This document shows, in pieces, positions 42,700-53,469 of a stretch of 64,000 nt of DNA. The DNA comes from Papaver somniferum. Lineage: Eukaryota; Streptophyta; Magnoliopsida; Ranunculales; Papaveraceae. The notes beneath the pieces are model-generated. The model was not told the DNA's origin. It searched no databases and was given only the letters and a program-made list of their open reading frames with translations. Where the stretch lies: the NCBI RefSeq assembly GCF_003573695.1, contig NC_039364.1, positions 236,213,656 through 236,277,655 of the forward strand, read 5' to 3'. Position 1 is the first letter of the stretch, and each line of letters begins with the position of its first letter. The translations under genes and the position numbers were made by a program.

Positions 42700-44200
42700 G
42701 CTTTAAAACCTTTTAGGACAAATGTTCAAAGTAATTCTAAGCCTTTAGAATTAATTCAGTTAGGCCTAGATGGCATGAGTTCAACCCAAAATCACTGTGG
42801 TAAAAGATGGTTTATAACTTTCGTAGATGATTGTACGAGGTACTGTCTTGTATACTTGCTTAGGGATAAGGATGATGCCTTAGAAGCCGTAAGATGTATA
42901 AACTTGAAGTTCAAAACCAATTAGAAGCCTTGAACATAACAAATGTATCCTTAAGAAGATGATAATTGTCATGTTGATTAGTTCAGGATTACCTGCGGCC
43001 TTGTGGGGGGGTGGGGGGTGGGGGGGGAGGGAGGCAGTCATGTTAACTAGTATATCCTGAATAGAGTACCCTTAAGGATCAAATAAAACTCCATATGATT
43101 TATGGATAGGTAGATGACCTTCTTATGAATGCGTCGAAGTGTGAGGGTGTTTGACTAAGTTTTCCATTCGTCTTCCTAAAAGAAGTAGATAGAAACCAAA
43201 AATGTTGATTGTGTCTTCATATAAGATATGCTGAGTATACTTCTACATATAGATTTTTGGTTGTGTTCTGATTTTTCAGACTTTGGTGTGATTTTTTCTG
43301 ACTTTTTTGTGAATACTATTACATAATTTAGGGATGCTGAGTTCTTTGAACATGTTTATTCTTAAACTTGTACCTCATTAGAGATGTGTTGTTGATCCCC
43401 TAGATTTATTTTCAAATATTCAGAACTTATCTTAAAGGAAGATAAAGTTAAGGTTGAGCCTAAGAGAAGTAAAATAATTAGACTTGAGACTTCTTATGAA
43501 GCCGACTTCATAACATGCCTAGCTTAGTCTAAGCCCTGGACTTGTAAAGAAGCCTTGATATCTACTGAAACCCCATTCTGGTAAGAAGCTTCATTTAGTG
43601 AAATGGACTCAGTCCGTCGGAACCTGACTTGGGAGGTTTATAGTTTACCTCCAGAGAATAAGACCATGAGATGTAAATGAGTCTTTATGAGGAAACATTA
43701 GGTATATGGAACTGTAGAAAAATATTAGGCTAAGTTGGTAGCTAAAGTCTATAAACTAAAAGAAGGTGTATATTTCCTTGATTCTTATTCACATGTGACG
43801 AGATTTACTTCCGTTGAGATGCTAATTGTTATTATTGTCATAAACAAATTAGAGATACATCAGATAGATGTTAAGACAGCTTTTCTAAAATCGTGAATTA
43901 GATAAAGAAATTTACATAGACCAACCTGAGGAATTTGTAGTGAAAGGTTATGATGACAAAGTTTGTAAGTTGAACAAAATTTTGTATGGTTTATAAAATA
44001 AGCACGTAAACAGTGACATGGAAAATTTGATCATATGATAATGTGTAGTGGATTTAAGTTAATGAGTTTGACAAGTATATTTACAAGTAACCTGTTAAGG
44101 ATACATGTGTGATTGTATGCTTGTATGTTGATGATATGCTTATACTTGATACAAACATAGATGTGATTAATTCCACTAAACACATGCGATGAATGAGAAC
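42700..44200 (+). pseudogene. Copia integrase and reverse transcriptase remnants
   Basis: LELIQLGLDGMSSTQNHCGK with RWFITFVDDCTRYCLVYLLR (near 42755-42860) matches the start of the Copia integrase core. RT traces include SVEMLIVIIVINKLEIHQID with VKTAFL (43815-43885), DQPEEFV (near 43920) and DDMLI (near 44133). Stops and shifts occur throughout and parts are deleted. A G-rich tract at 43004-43033 lies inside. Confidence 0.65.
43004..43033 (+). other. G-run with quadruplex potential
   Basis: Four or more runs of three to nine G separated by single T or A bases (GGGGGGGTGGGGGG then TGGGGGGGGAGGG). It sits in the decayed Copia pol region and interrupts any frame, so it is probably an expansion after insertion. 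Confidence 0.8.
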
Positions 44201-44599
44201 GTTGACTTGAAAGACTTAGGCCTTGTTGATGTAATCTTAGGGATGAGGATTAGAAAATAATCTAACATATGTAGTCTTTGTCATTGTCATTATTTTGAAT
44301 TTGTGCTTAAGAGATACAATCAGTGTGATTGTAAGCCTGCTTGTACTCCGTATGATTATTCATGTAGACTCAAGAAAAAAGGGTAATAGAGTATCTTAAC
44401 TTGAATACTCAAGAGTTACAGGATGTCTGATGAATTTAATGAACTGTAAGAGTCCAGACATTGCCTATATTGTGAGTAAGTTAAGTAGATATAATTGTAG
44501 TCCAGAGCAATAGAATTCAGATGCACTGAGTAGAGTATTATGGTACCTAAAATACTCTATTACCTTTTATTTGATTTATCAAAGGTATCTTGCTGTCCT

Positions 44600-45012
44600 T
44601 GAGGGACTTTGTGACGTAAACTGGATAGTTGACTCAGAGGAGTCTAAGTCTACGAGTGAATATGTTTCACTCTAGCATCAGGGTTTGTTTTTGGAAGATT
44701 TACAAACAAACATATATTTCTCAATTCATTATGGAATCTGAGAATATTGAGTTAGATAAAGCACGAGAGGGGGCCGAGTGCCTAAGATGCTTTTTAGAAG
44801 ACATTCCTCTCTGGCATAGGCCTGTGCCAGCTATATCTATACATTGTGTTAGCCAAGATATAATAGCTAAAGCTGAAAATAACTAATCTCAATCGGCGTT
44901 ATTTCCATTGATTGGATAAAGTCCAAGGAGAATATCGCGCAATCTTTGACGAAAGGTTTATCCCAAGAGATAGTTAGAAATGCATCGAGGGGGAAGGGGC
45001 TTAGGCTCATAA
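44600..45012 (+). pseudogene. Copia RNase H remnant
   Basis: CDVNWIVDSEESKSTSEYV (near 44608) corresponds to the first Asp block of Copia RNase H. MESENIELDKAREGAECLRC with FLEDIPLWHRPVPAISIHC and VSQDIIAKA (44730-44880) is its second half, and VDWIKSKENIAQSLTKGLSQ (near 44905) the C-terminal tail. In-frame stops remain near 44672 and 44884. Confidence 0.8.
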
Positions 45013-45892
45013 ATTAAACTTGCCATGAAGGATACTCAACCTTGCTGACTGGAGATCCCAAGATCAAGGTTTCGAATGAGACAACTAATTTGTGGTGGGT
45101 AAAGGTAAACACTATCAGAGAATTTTATTCTCTGTCCCTTCCCTGTGGTGTAGACGTGATAGTGTGACTGCATGTGAAAGACGACTTTTAAGAAGTCTTA
45201 ATGAGTTATATAGTTTCAATTTAAGATTGAAATGGGGTGTAGCAGTAACACTCTTTATGGAAACTCACCTATCTGAATGAGGAAGTGGGCCGCTTCCTAT
45301 GAGAATATGAGCTTTGATTCTCTAGAGAATTCTGAGAAACAGGATATGTCCAGGGCCAAATTGGACAAAACGGCACGAGCTTGGCAGCAATCTTGGAGAT
45401 ATCACCCGTGGTTGTTATCACGAATTACATCAAATGCTGGCAGTTCAAGACATAGTTCACTGTCTCTAGCAAGTAATTCCGGTAATATCTCACTAAGCAA
45501 AGGTTCAAGACCTCATGGACACCTCTGCCTAAAATGGTATTTCTTGCGCTTTTATGTGATTTTCGTTTGATGGTTTTGGTATTACTGGAACTTAGGACCT
45601 AAAGGTCACTAAGGGTTCACTAGTTCATGCTTTTTCACTTTGGTGAAAGATACCTATAGTCTCACCATGTGAGAACTAAAGATGAAAGCTCTCAATACTA
45701 TTATGATTTATGCAATCCATAGTATGACCCTGGGGTCAACACACTTTTGTGTGAGGGAGAGGACGTATAAATGACTAGTATGATTTCAACACTTGCACGA
45801 TCAGTCTGTTTGGATCGTGAGGTTGGGATGTTGATTTATCAACATCTATCTGTGTTTTCATGTTTTATTGAGTTTTCATTCATGTGGGGGAT

Positions 45893-46529
45893 TGTTGGAA
45901 AACGATTAACAAAAAAATAATTTTGTAAAGTTTTAATAAAAAATTATAATTTATTGTTTTATTTTGTGAATGAAACTTTTTAGTCCCACATCGTGGAGTT
46001 TCCAATTTTTAGTAGTTTTAAGAAACTATATAAACCTTTTAGTCCCACATCGGGGAGTTTTTCTTCTTAAATTGTTTTATTCCATTATATAAAGAAATTC
46101 ACTACTTTTGTAAAATCTATGAGAAAGGGGTTGCTCTATATTTTAGAGGGACCCCTAAGAGAAAATATTTTATAGCGTTTCTTAAGAGTTCGCGATTTTC
46201 CTTAACGGTTTTTTCGGAGTTGCCAAGCTCAAGTTGAGCATCTACTACATATGCTAGTAGTAGGTGTAGTAGGGTGTTTTATCCTGGAGATATCCGTCCT
46301 GTGAGGTCTATATCATCACTCTTGAGTGTATCCGGGCGCTAATGTCTTAAGGGAAACGTGTTGAACACGTGACTCACTCTGTTTTTCCAAAATTTTGCCT
46401 TGTTGATGTTGCGGAAATATAGGGAGCTCATTCGTTTCATTAAATCGATCACTTCCATTATAAAGGAGCTAAGTATCAATAACTTTTGTTTGTTTGATTT
46501 TTCCTTGTTTTTGATTATTGCACCCAACA
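45893..46529 (+). repeat. 3' LTR of the Copia element
   Basis: Same length and ends as the 5' LTR. Differences visible by eye include AAAAAAATAATTTTG for AAAAAAGATAATTTTTT near the start, TTTTTAGTAG for TTTTTACTAG, and TTGATGTTGCGGAAATA for TTGCTGTTGCGCAGATA. Confidence 0.92.
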
Positions 46530-46965
46530 TTAAGCAGTGATAATCTAGTTAAGTGGTGCAGTGAACTATTGTTGGAAATTTTAAACTAAGCATAACTCAT
46601 TAAGTAGACTCCAAGAAATGGGAGACGTTATGTTACTCTTCACAATTTGCTAGTTAATTGATACAGTATACATGAGTAGTAAGAGAACTAAAAGGAGTGA
46701 AGCAATTGACGGTTTATCTAACTTTGTGTCATAGCAGGTGAGCCCATTTAATAACTGATTCTAAGAACCAGTGATTTTTAATGAATGATTTTTTTTTAGG
46801 GACCATGGATTTTTTAAAGGGACCATGGTTTTATTAGGCCACCTTCCCTATAATTATAAGGGGTGTCCTAAAGCATTGAAATGACTAACATACCCTTAAC
46901 CTAATTTAATTTAAAATCAACCTAATAACCATCTACATATATATAACCACCATCTCCTCACACCA

Positions 46966-47165
46966 CCACCGCCGATTACCACCACCACCACCGCCGATTA
47001 TCACCACCACCAACCATTGATTACCACCACCACCACCGCCCACCACCGCCGATTACCACCACCACCACCTCTGATTATCACCACCACCTCCTTCGATTAT
47101 CACCACCATCAACCACCGATTACCGCCACCACCTCCGATTACCACCACCACCAACCACCACCACC
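46966..47165. repeat. CCACCA / CCGATTA repeat in M4
   Basis: An irregular tandem array of CACCAC triplets broken at intervals by GCCGATTA or TTGATTA-like heptamers. It reads as His/Thr/Pro-rich in several frames but carries no start or conserved frame. Confidence 0.85.
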
Positions 47166-47319
47166 TCTATATATATAGCTTAATTTAAAACATTAACAAA
47201 GATATTCTCACAAACCCATTACTTGTCATTCATTTTTGGTTGAATAAATGAGAAGTAATCATTAAAATGAGTTGAAAATGGAAGTTGCAGAGAGGTTTAA
47301 TGGAGGATTTTTTTTCAGA

Positions 47320-47960
47320 GAAAAGTTCGGTTATCACGAATTAATTTTTCTTAACCGAACTCAGAGTTCGGTTGATTCGCAAAAAAAATACTTTTGACCG
47401 AACTCCTTGTATTAGAACAACACAAGTCCATAAGTTCGGTTCCTTCGCAAAATAAGGATATCACCGAACTTTAGTTTACGAAAATAATGATAAGTCCACA
47501 ATTCGGTTCGTTCGCAAAAATGTTAAGTTTTCTTTGTAACCGAACTCTACCTTTGAAGCTTCGTAACCGAACTCTACCTTATTCGCCAAGAAATAAATTT
47601 CGTAGTAACCGAACGTTTGCCTAATTGCATATATGCATATATAAGCTCAGTTCGGTTGATTCGCAAAATATGTTGAAGTTTGCGAACCAACCGAACTTCT
47701 AACACTAGGTTACTTTTAACCTGCAGTTCGGTTGGGAACTTGGTTGCATTGAAGTTTGCGAACTAAGCGAACACACAAGATGTACCCAAATAAATTGTTA
47801 AGTTGAAAGTTCGGTTAACTACCATTTTATCCTAGGTAACCGAACATTACAGTGTACGACCAAAACCTCCATTAACTAGCGAGTTCGGTAACCTGTGTGT
47901 TTGGAAAACGTAACCGAACTACACTTTCAGGTGTGTTCGGTTACATGTTCTTGACATATG
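47320..47960. repeat. GTTCGGTT hairpin-arm array in M4
   Basis: Arms AGTTCGGTTGATTCGCAAAA and complements (TAACCGAACTC, TTGACCGAACTCC) alternate about every 30-60 bases, at least eight pairs. The core differs from the M2/M3 arms by T for C after GTTCGG. Confidence 0.8.
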
Positions 47961-48949
47961 ATAACCAAACTGGCCCAAATCTACATAAAAAATTTCATTT
48001 TTTTTGAAAGTTTGGAGCAATTCAACCAACATTATCTAAGTTTGAAGCATACCTGGATACCCAAATACCCTTCCTCCGGTTGTGGTTGGTAAAATCCATC
48101 GTTTTTCATGTTTTCCTTCTTCATCTTCTCTAACTTTACTCTCTCAATAATTCTACTTCTTTAAAAAAAAACATCTTATTTTTTAATCTCACTAATTATC
48201 TTTAACTTAATCATCTCACTAATCATTACACTAACTATTATTAACACTAACTAATCATCACCCAAAATTAATCAGGAGGGTAATTTAGATATTAATATAA
48301 ATATCTAGATAAGGGATGACCTAGATTTACTTCTAATGTCTTTACCCAAAATAAAATCATGGTCCCCAAAAAACTATGGCCCCCAAAAAATCGTTCTTTT
48401 TAATAAACGGCTGATAATGATATGGGACGGTGTTTTGATCCCTCAAATGACCTCCGGCTCTTAGAATCATGTCTTCCTAATGGGCTAATTCAAAATTGTA
48501 CCTGGGCTAAATTTTGAAAATGGAGAAAATTACATGGACAATTCAGTTCTTTAGAAATTTTGGGGTGGGCTTCAGCCTAGGTAAGAACACTAATTTTGGG
48601 CATGCCTAAAACTTTCAAGGCATACAAAGGACTAGTCCTAACTTGGGTGATCTTATAAGGGGTACCCTATGGGGTGGTTCAATTACCTATATGCCCTTAA
48701 ATTCTCTAAATTACAACTAATCTATTCCTATCCCTAATACAAAAACCTATAATCAATAAACCAAAATCAGTTTCATATCCCTAACCCCTTCTTCTTCCTC
48801 CTCCACAACAGCCGAACCCTTCTTCTTCCTTTTTTTTCATCGTATCATCGCGAAAATTTAATCGTTGATTCGTGAAAATATAGTCGACGATTAGACTCAT
48901 CTATATAACGGTTCGCCGTAAGCCAGTATCTCGTTCTAATCGAGCGATT

Positions 48950-49060
48950 GAACAACCCATTGAAGAAGAAGAAGAAGAAGATTTAGAGAGTGAAGAAGAA
49001 ACTCAAAATCAACCGGAAGAAGAGATTGAATAAGAACCAACTCCACAAATGAGAATAAGA
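48950..49060 (+). pseudogene. PMD exon 1 remnant of M3
   Basis: QPIEEEEEEDLESEEETQNQ, an acidic frame with one stop (49031), ends MRIRR at a GT donor (AAGGTTAGTT, near 49060). It shows what M2 lost at its right end. No ATG is certain; the acidic N-terminus agrees with the PMD proteins of M1 and M2. Confidence 0.45.
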
Positions 49061-49767
49061 AGGTTAGTTTTACAAACCCATCTCGTATTTGATGTTTTTG
49101 ATTAGTTTGATTGATTTAATTCGTCAAAATCATGTTTCTGCGGCGGTTACAGGGTATGGTTCGGCGCAAAACAAATCTTAGATGTGCGCCGAGCTGTTCT
49201 TGAAACTGAACCCTGAAAGTGCATTTGAACGGCTCGGCGTATATCTGAAATCCGTTTTGAGCCGAACTTGGTGACACAGAGACTTATATTTAGGATCGGC
49301 TTATTCGATGGTGTTAGTTTTGTGGCGAATATGTTTTGTGAATTTCAGAAATTTTGCATGTGCGTAGGATCGGCTTGTATGGTAGTATTAGTTTTGTGCC
49401 GAATAATTGTTGTTTGAATTTCAGAATTTTTGCATGTGTATAGGATCGGCTCATATGGTAGTACTAGTTTTGTGCCGAATAAATGTTTGAATTCATAAGT
49501 CTAGATTCGGCTTATTCGATAGTATTAGGGTTGCGCCGAATATCATTGTTAAAATTTCATAAATTTTACTAGTGTGTAGGATCGGCTTATTTATATGATA
49601 TCATTTTGCGCCGAATACATGTTTGAGTTCATAATTATAGATTCGGCTTATTCGACGGTATCGGTTGTGAGCCGAATATATAGGATCGGCTAATAATTTT
49701 GCATGTGCGTAGGATCGGGTAGGGAGATGTTAAAGAAAATGAAAAATAGGTTGCCGCGGGTAGGGAG

Positions 49768-50040
49768 ATGTTGAAGAAAATGAAGGCCAAACTTGGTTGC
49801 AAAACAACAATGACCGTGGAAGAACAAAAATACCTCATCGACAAGTGGGATGCAATCATCAACAAAGGACAAGGACCCGAGGAACCCGAACAAAGGCCTA
49901 CCACTAAGAGGTCTCGACAAGTTGGTGAAGGTACAAGCCAAGTTCGTGCTACCGTCCAACCCGGTAATGATGCGTCGGAAGATGAAGACCAAGGTGGAAG
50001 AAGAGGTGGTCGTGGAACTAAGAAGAGGGGTCGTGGTTAA
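49768..50040 (+). pseudogene. Last PMD exon retained in M3
   Basis: MLKKMKAKLGCKTTMTVEEQ with KYLIDKWDAIINKG, then an Arg/Gly tail ending KKRGRG. It is about 85% identical, residue for residue by eye, to the last PMD exon of M2 (33117-32845), so the frame was kept for some time. A duplicated 5' edge (GTAGGGAGATGTT at 49718 and 49755) precedes it. Without upstream exons it cannot make a PMD protein. Confidence 0.75.
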
Positions 50041-50759
50041 ATGCCCTTTTATGTACACTTTTTCTTAAGTTTTAAGTACACTTTTATGGTGTTGCAAACA
50101 CCTTTGATTTAAGGTGCTGAACTTTGTTTTTAATGGTGCTGGGATTGGGTTATGGACACCGTCAATTTCATGTTTTAATGAATAGCTTAACAGTTATGTG
50201 CCGAATTTACAGAGTTCGGCTTATCCTCTAATGTTAGTTACACGCCGAATCATTTATTCTTCAGGTTCGACGCATTCGATAATCACATTATGTGCCGAAC
50301 TATGAACATTTACAGGTTTCGGCTTATACGATATCCTCAATATGTGCCGAACCGTGAACAATATTTTAACCCAAAAATTAACAAATTCATGTTCGGCTCA
50401 GACGATAATCATATTATGTGCCGAACCTTGAACATAAGAGGTTTCGGCTGATACGATATTGTCCATATGTGCCGAACCAGTAACAATATTTCAACCCAGA
50501 AATTAAAAAATTATGTTCGGCACATACGAATTTGGATATGTAAGCCGAATTAGTAATGATTCTATTCCGGGCTATTCAGGATGTTGTTCGGCTTACTATG
50601 AAACTTTCATATAAGCCGAACTAGTGTCTAGCAAAAGGGTGGGAATTGGAAATTATAGGTTCGGCGCATGCAGTAAACAGATTCAGTAAGCCGAACCGTT
50701 CATCAATTGGTAGATTCGGCTCATAGATGTGAGCCGAACCTCAACCTGTTTCGCCGAAC

Positions 50760-50863
50760 CATGATTCATAATCTAAGAAATCAGCCATTTGGGAATCATT
50801 GGTGTAGTTGATGTGTATTTTCCTAGGTTTTTTAGATGATATATGACCCTCCTCATCCTCCAT
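50760..50863 (-). pseudogene. Transposase exon 1 remnant of M3
   Basis: The minus-strand ATG at 50863 gives MEDEEGHISSKKPRKIH, matching the M2 transposase N-terminus, to about residue 33, where the sequence jumps directly into the intron-1 hairpin array. The start codon, leader and promoter side are intact. Confidence 0.75.
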
Positions 50864-51172
50864 TGAATCAAGAATTATTTCTCACTTTCTCCTTCTCTTT
50901 CTCTCCTTCTTAACCAAACCAAAACTTTGATTTTTTTTTCCTCATATTTTTCATCTAAACAACTCTTATAATTCTGAAAATTATCTTAATCTCTAAACAA
51001 AATATTTAATCACTAATCAAGATTATTAACACTAATACGTAAAGGGCAGATTTGTCATTAAAAAAAATTGGGTTAAGGGGTTATCTGATTTTGCTATTCA
51101 ACAACCTTTTTTGTCTTCATCAGTATGCCTTGAAAGATTTTGGTATGCCCAAAATTATGGTTCCTAGGTAAG

Positions 51173-52127
51173 CCAGCCCCTAATACCGTCCCTGCCTGCA
51201 GTATAATACATAAACTTCAAGCGTAAAAAAATGGGTAATGGAGAAATAAACGAAAACAATTGTACGCTGAAATGAAACTTTAAATGAGAGAAACGAAAGT
51301 ACGTTTTTTTTTGTCTTTGGTTGTGTGTTTTGAGTGCCGCCATCTTTTGTATCACTGGTGTGTCCAAACTACAAACAACATAACTATGTGAAATTAGACT
51401 AGTATCAAGACTAATAGTGTTGTTGTAGGTACGAAACAAGATTGACAATGTACAGAAGTTATAACAGGATCGTTTTCACAATTGCCGATTTACCTTGTTA
51501 ACTCCTTTGATTTCTTTTTTGCTTTTTTTCCGATACTTTTCCGCTTGCTGTTAAGTTTGTCAATCCAAGACTTCATTGCCCATTTTTTCCTTCGGAAAAT
51601 GGGTCATTTGTCCAAATATTTTTAAATCACGGTTCAAATGGACGAGTAAAAAATAGTTTGGGTGAAATGGCCAAAAGAAAAATAGTAATGATGAAACTGG
51701 TTTCATCCTAGCTTAAATTTAAAAAATAGTAAGGATGAAACTTGATACATCCTGTGTAAATTAAAAATAAGAAAAAATATTTGAAAATGGGCACGATGAA
51801 ACTGGTTACATCCTGCCTATTTTTACATTTTTGTCCATTTAAGCAGTATCAAAATCTAACTGTCCATTTCACCCAGGAATTATTGATTTTGGTCTTTTTA
51901 ACCAATTTTGTGTTTTTCCTTTACGTTTCACAATAGGCGGATCACACAATGACTCCCGACTATTTGGAAGGCCTTCTACTGTTTCTACGTCTCTTGTAAT
52001 ATTTTCATTTGGTGATGTTTCTAACTCCACCATTCTCAACTGCCAAATAATTTATCATCTGATTTTTTTTAACGCCTTGTTAAGCAATCAACAGCAACTC
52101 AGTCGTCCAGAAGACTAGCTCACTTGG
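51173..52127. other. No gene; possible MITE-like segment at 51590-51900
   Basis: 51590-51900 has three palindrome-like GATGAAACTGGTTTCATCC units (51689, 51738, 51798, with changes) between AATGGGTCATTTGTCC and its approximate complement GGGTGAAATGGACAG, so it may be a non-autonomous DNA element. 51200-51590 and 51900-52127 hold nothing recognised. Confidence 0.35.
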
Positions 52128-53206
52128 TTAATTCATCATCACTGCCTTGCAGTCTGTTCTCACATCTGCTCGCTGTCTTTTCCTTTGTTCAACCGGCTTA
52201 GCTCTAGTGTCTCGCAGCCCTTGACGCGAACAACAAAAGCTTCGTCCTATCACTTCAAAAGGTTCGACTCTGGACTTGTTTGTAGAATGCCAACGGATAC
52301 TAAATCCAGTTTTACCTGCAAACCGGTTATAGAAATCATATGCATCATCTAGTGATTCAAACTCTTGTCCAACAGAAATAAGATTTATTTCCTTTTCCGT
52401 CAATTCTTTCACATTGTTTGCTGCAATTTCCTTATCATGAAGTTCATCATCATTTTCTCTATCAAGTAAATTAATGTTCCCATTATCTTCAATATACGTT
52501 TCTTCATCAAAATTTTTTATCCCATCTTCAAACGAATACATATTCTCTACTTGAAAATCTGTATGCAACTCTGTATAACATGAAAAGAAATTATACTCCC
52601 CCCGTCCTTAATAAGATGACCTAGTTGTAGTTTGCACAAATTTTAAGACAAGGAGGAAAGTGGAGTATATTTAACTATTTTTTACAATTATACCCTTATG
52701 GGCAATAATTAGTAAAATTTAGAAACGATTTATCTCTTAAACTATACCACGGTTTTTTATAAACTTTATACCGTTGAAAAGCATTTTAAAACACCTACGC
52801 AACGAATATAAACATGACTATCAAATTATACATATTTCTTATAGAAAAAATAATCAATTAAAAGGGTAGTTTAGAAATATCCCTTGATTAGTGAAATAGG
52901 TCATCTATTTATGGGACAAAGTTTAAAACCAAGTAGGTCATCTTATTAGGGACGGAGAGAGTATTCTAATTCAAATTTATATCGAATGGTTTACAATAAT
53001 CAAACAATTAAACACATATCTTAATAAACTATTAGGAAAATTAGGGTTTTGAGATTACAAAGTTAAAATAATTGGAAAGAGATAATTAAAAATCAAAAAG
53101 CGATAGATATGAGTATACCATTTTTGTCTGGTGATATCTCCCACTCGTTATCAACACTAGGTTTACAACAGTCGAACTCATTTGTAAGATCTCGACATGG
53201 ATTCAT
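52128..53206 (-). CDS. Short FAR1-domain protein (FRS/FRF-like), two exons
   Basis: Minus strand. Exon 1 is 53206-53119 (MNPCRDLTNEFDCCKPSV..., 29 codons plus one base) and ends G|GTATAC. Exon 2 is 52570-52128 after acceptor TATACAG, and the split codon restores the frame. The product is 176 residues: an acidic N-terminal half, then a FAR1 DNA-binding domain (SVGQEFESLDDAYDFYNRFA, GFSIRWHSTNKS, FCCSRQGLRD, RTDCKAVMM) ending at a stop directly after the domain. Full FAR1/FHY3 proteins continue into a MULE-type domain and SWIM finger; here both are absent, as in the short FAR1-domain factors of plants. The Stowaway MITE at 52596-52961 lies wholly inside the intron and its left end is only 26 bases from exon 2. 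There are no stops or shifts, unlike the transposon genes around it. It could still be a truncated gene copy. Confidence 0.7.
52596..52961. mobile_element. Stowaway-type MITE, copy 2, in an intron
   Basis: Starts CTCCCCCCGTCCTTAATAAG and ends CTTATTAGGGACGGAGAGAG, flanked by TA at 52594-52595 and 52962-52963. It is similar along its length to the MITE at 28357-28716. Confidence 0.95.
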
Positions 53207-53469
53207 TGTTTTTGAAAGCACGGAGCAAATACCCTAAGACAGAGAAAGGGAAAAACATGCTAAAGATAAAGTTTCACTTTTCTTAATGAAGAGGTTTTGT
53301 AAATAAAATATTAAAATCTATAAGGGTTGTTTCAAACTTTCTATAATAATTAGAGGGCTTATTGACAAATAAATTAACTGACAGCTGTCTGGTAATGATC
53401 AACGGCTGTAAATAAATGAAAATTAATATCCAACGGATGTCCTGCGCTAGCTTATAACTCAGTCCTGCA

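Larger units (their letters stand above)
40742..46529 (+). mobile_element. Copia LTR retrotransposon, structurally complete, coding decayed
   Basis: LTRs at 40742-41378 and 45893-46529, each 637 bp, start TGTTGGAAAACGATTAAC and end GCACCCAACA. The 5-bp target duplication TTAAG lies at 40737-40741 and 46530-46534. CATGTGGGGGAT before the 3' LTR is the polypurine tract. The primer site after the 5' LTR is not clear (no TGGTATCAGAGC). Coding traces in order: gag zinc knuckle, protease-like DSGAT, integrase-like, reverse transcriptase fragments and RNase H, the Copia order. Frames are heavily broken even though the LTRs differ at only a modest number of sites. Confidence 0.92.
46783..48396. mobile_element. 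Non-autonomous MULE-like element M4
   Basis: Ends GAATGATTTTTTTTAGGG and, reversed, GAACGATTTTTTGGGGGCC, continuing through AGGGACCATGG(T/A)TTTTATT. The 8-bp duplication TTTTTAAT is at 46775-46782 and 48397-48404. It holds a CCACCA/CCGATTA microsatellite-like stretch (46966-47165) and an array of GTTCGGTT...AACCGAAC arms with TTCGCAAA spacers (47320-47960). There is no coding region. The 8-bp TSD would also fit hAT, but the long imperfect terminal repeats and arm arrays resemble M2/M3. Confidence 0.75.
46741..48486. mobile_element. Possible small foldback MITE split by M4
   Basis: AGCCCATTTAATAACTGATT then CTAAGAACC (46741-46769) is matched in reverse by the complement of 48458-48486 (AGCCCATTAGGAAGACATGA then TTCTAAGAGCC). 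With M4 removed the element would be about 125 bp. The target duplication was not resolved. Confidence 0.3.
48586..51162. mobile_element. MULE M3, internal-deletion derivative of the M2 family
   Basis: Ends AACACTAATTTTGGGCATGC and, reversed, AACCATAATTTTGGGCATAC, both followed by AA(A/T)CTTTCAAGGCATAC. The 10-bp duplication CCTAGGTAAG is at 48576-48585 and 51163-51172, typical of MULEs. Relative to M2 it is inverted and keeps PMD exon 1 (48950-49060), a hairpin-arm intron (49150-49710), the last PMD exon (49768-50040), an arm array (50200-50760) and the start of transposase exon 1 (minus, from 50863). The middle PMD exons and nearly all the transposase are gone. Confidence 0.92.

Noticed and set aside
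46966..47165. Proline/histidine-rich coding exon
   Set aside because: A CCACCA microsatellite inside M4 with no start, splice signal or frame preference.
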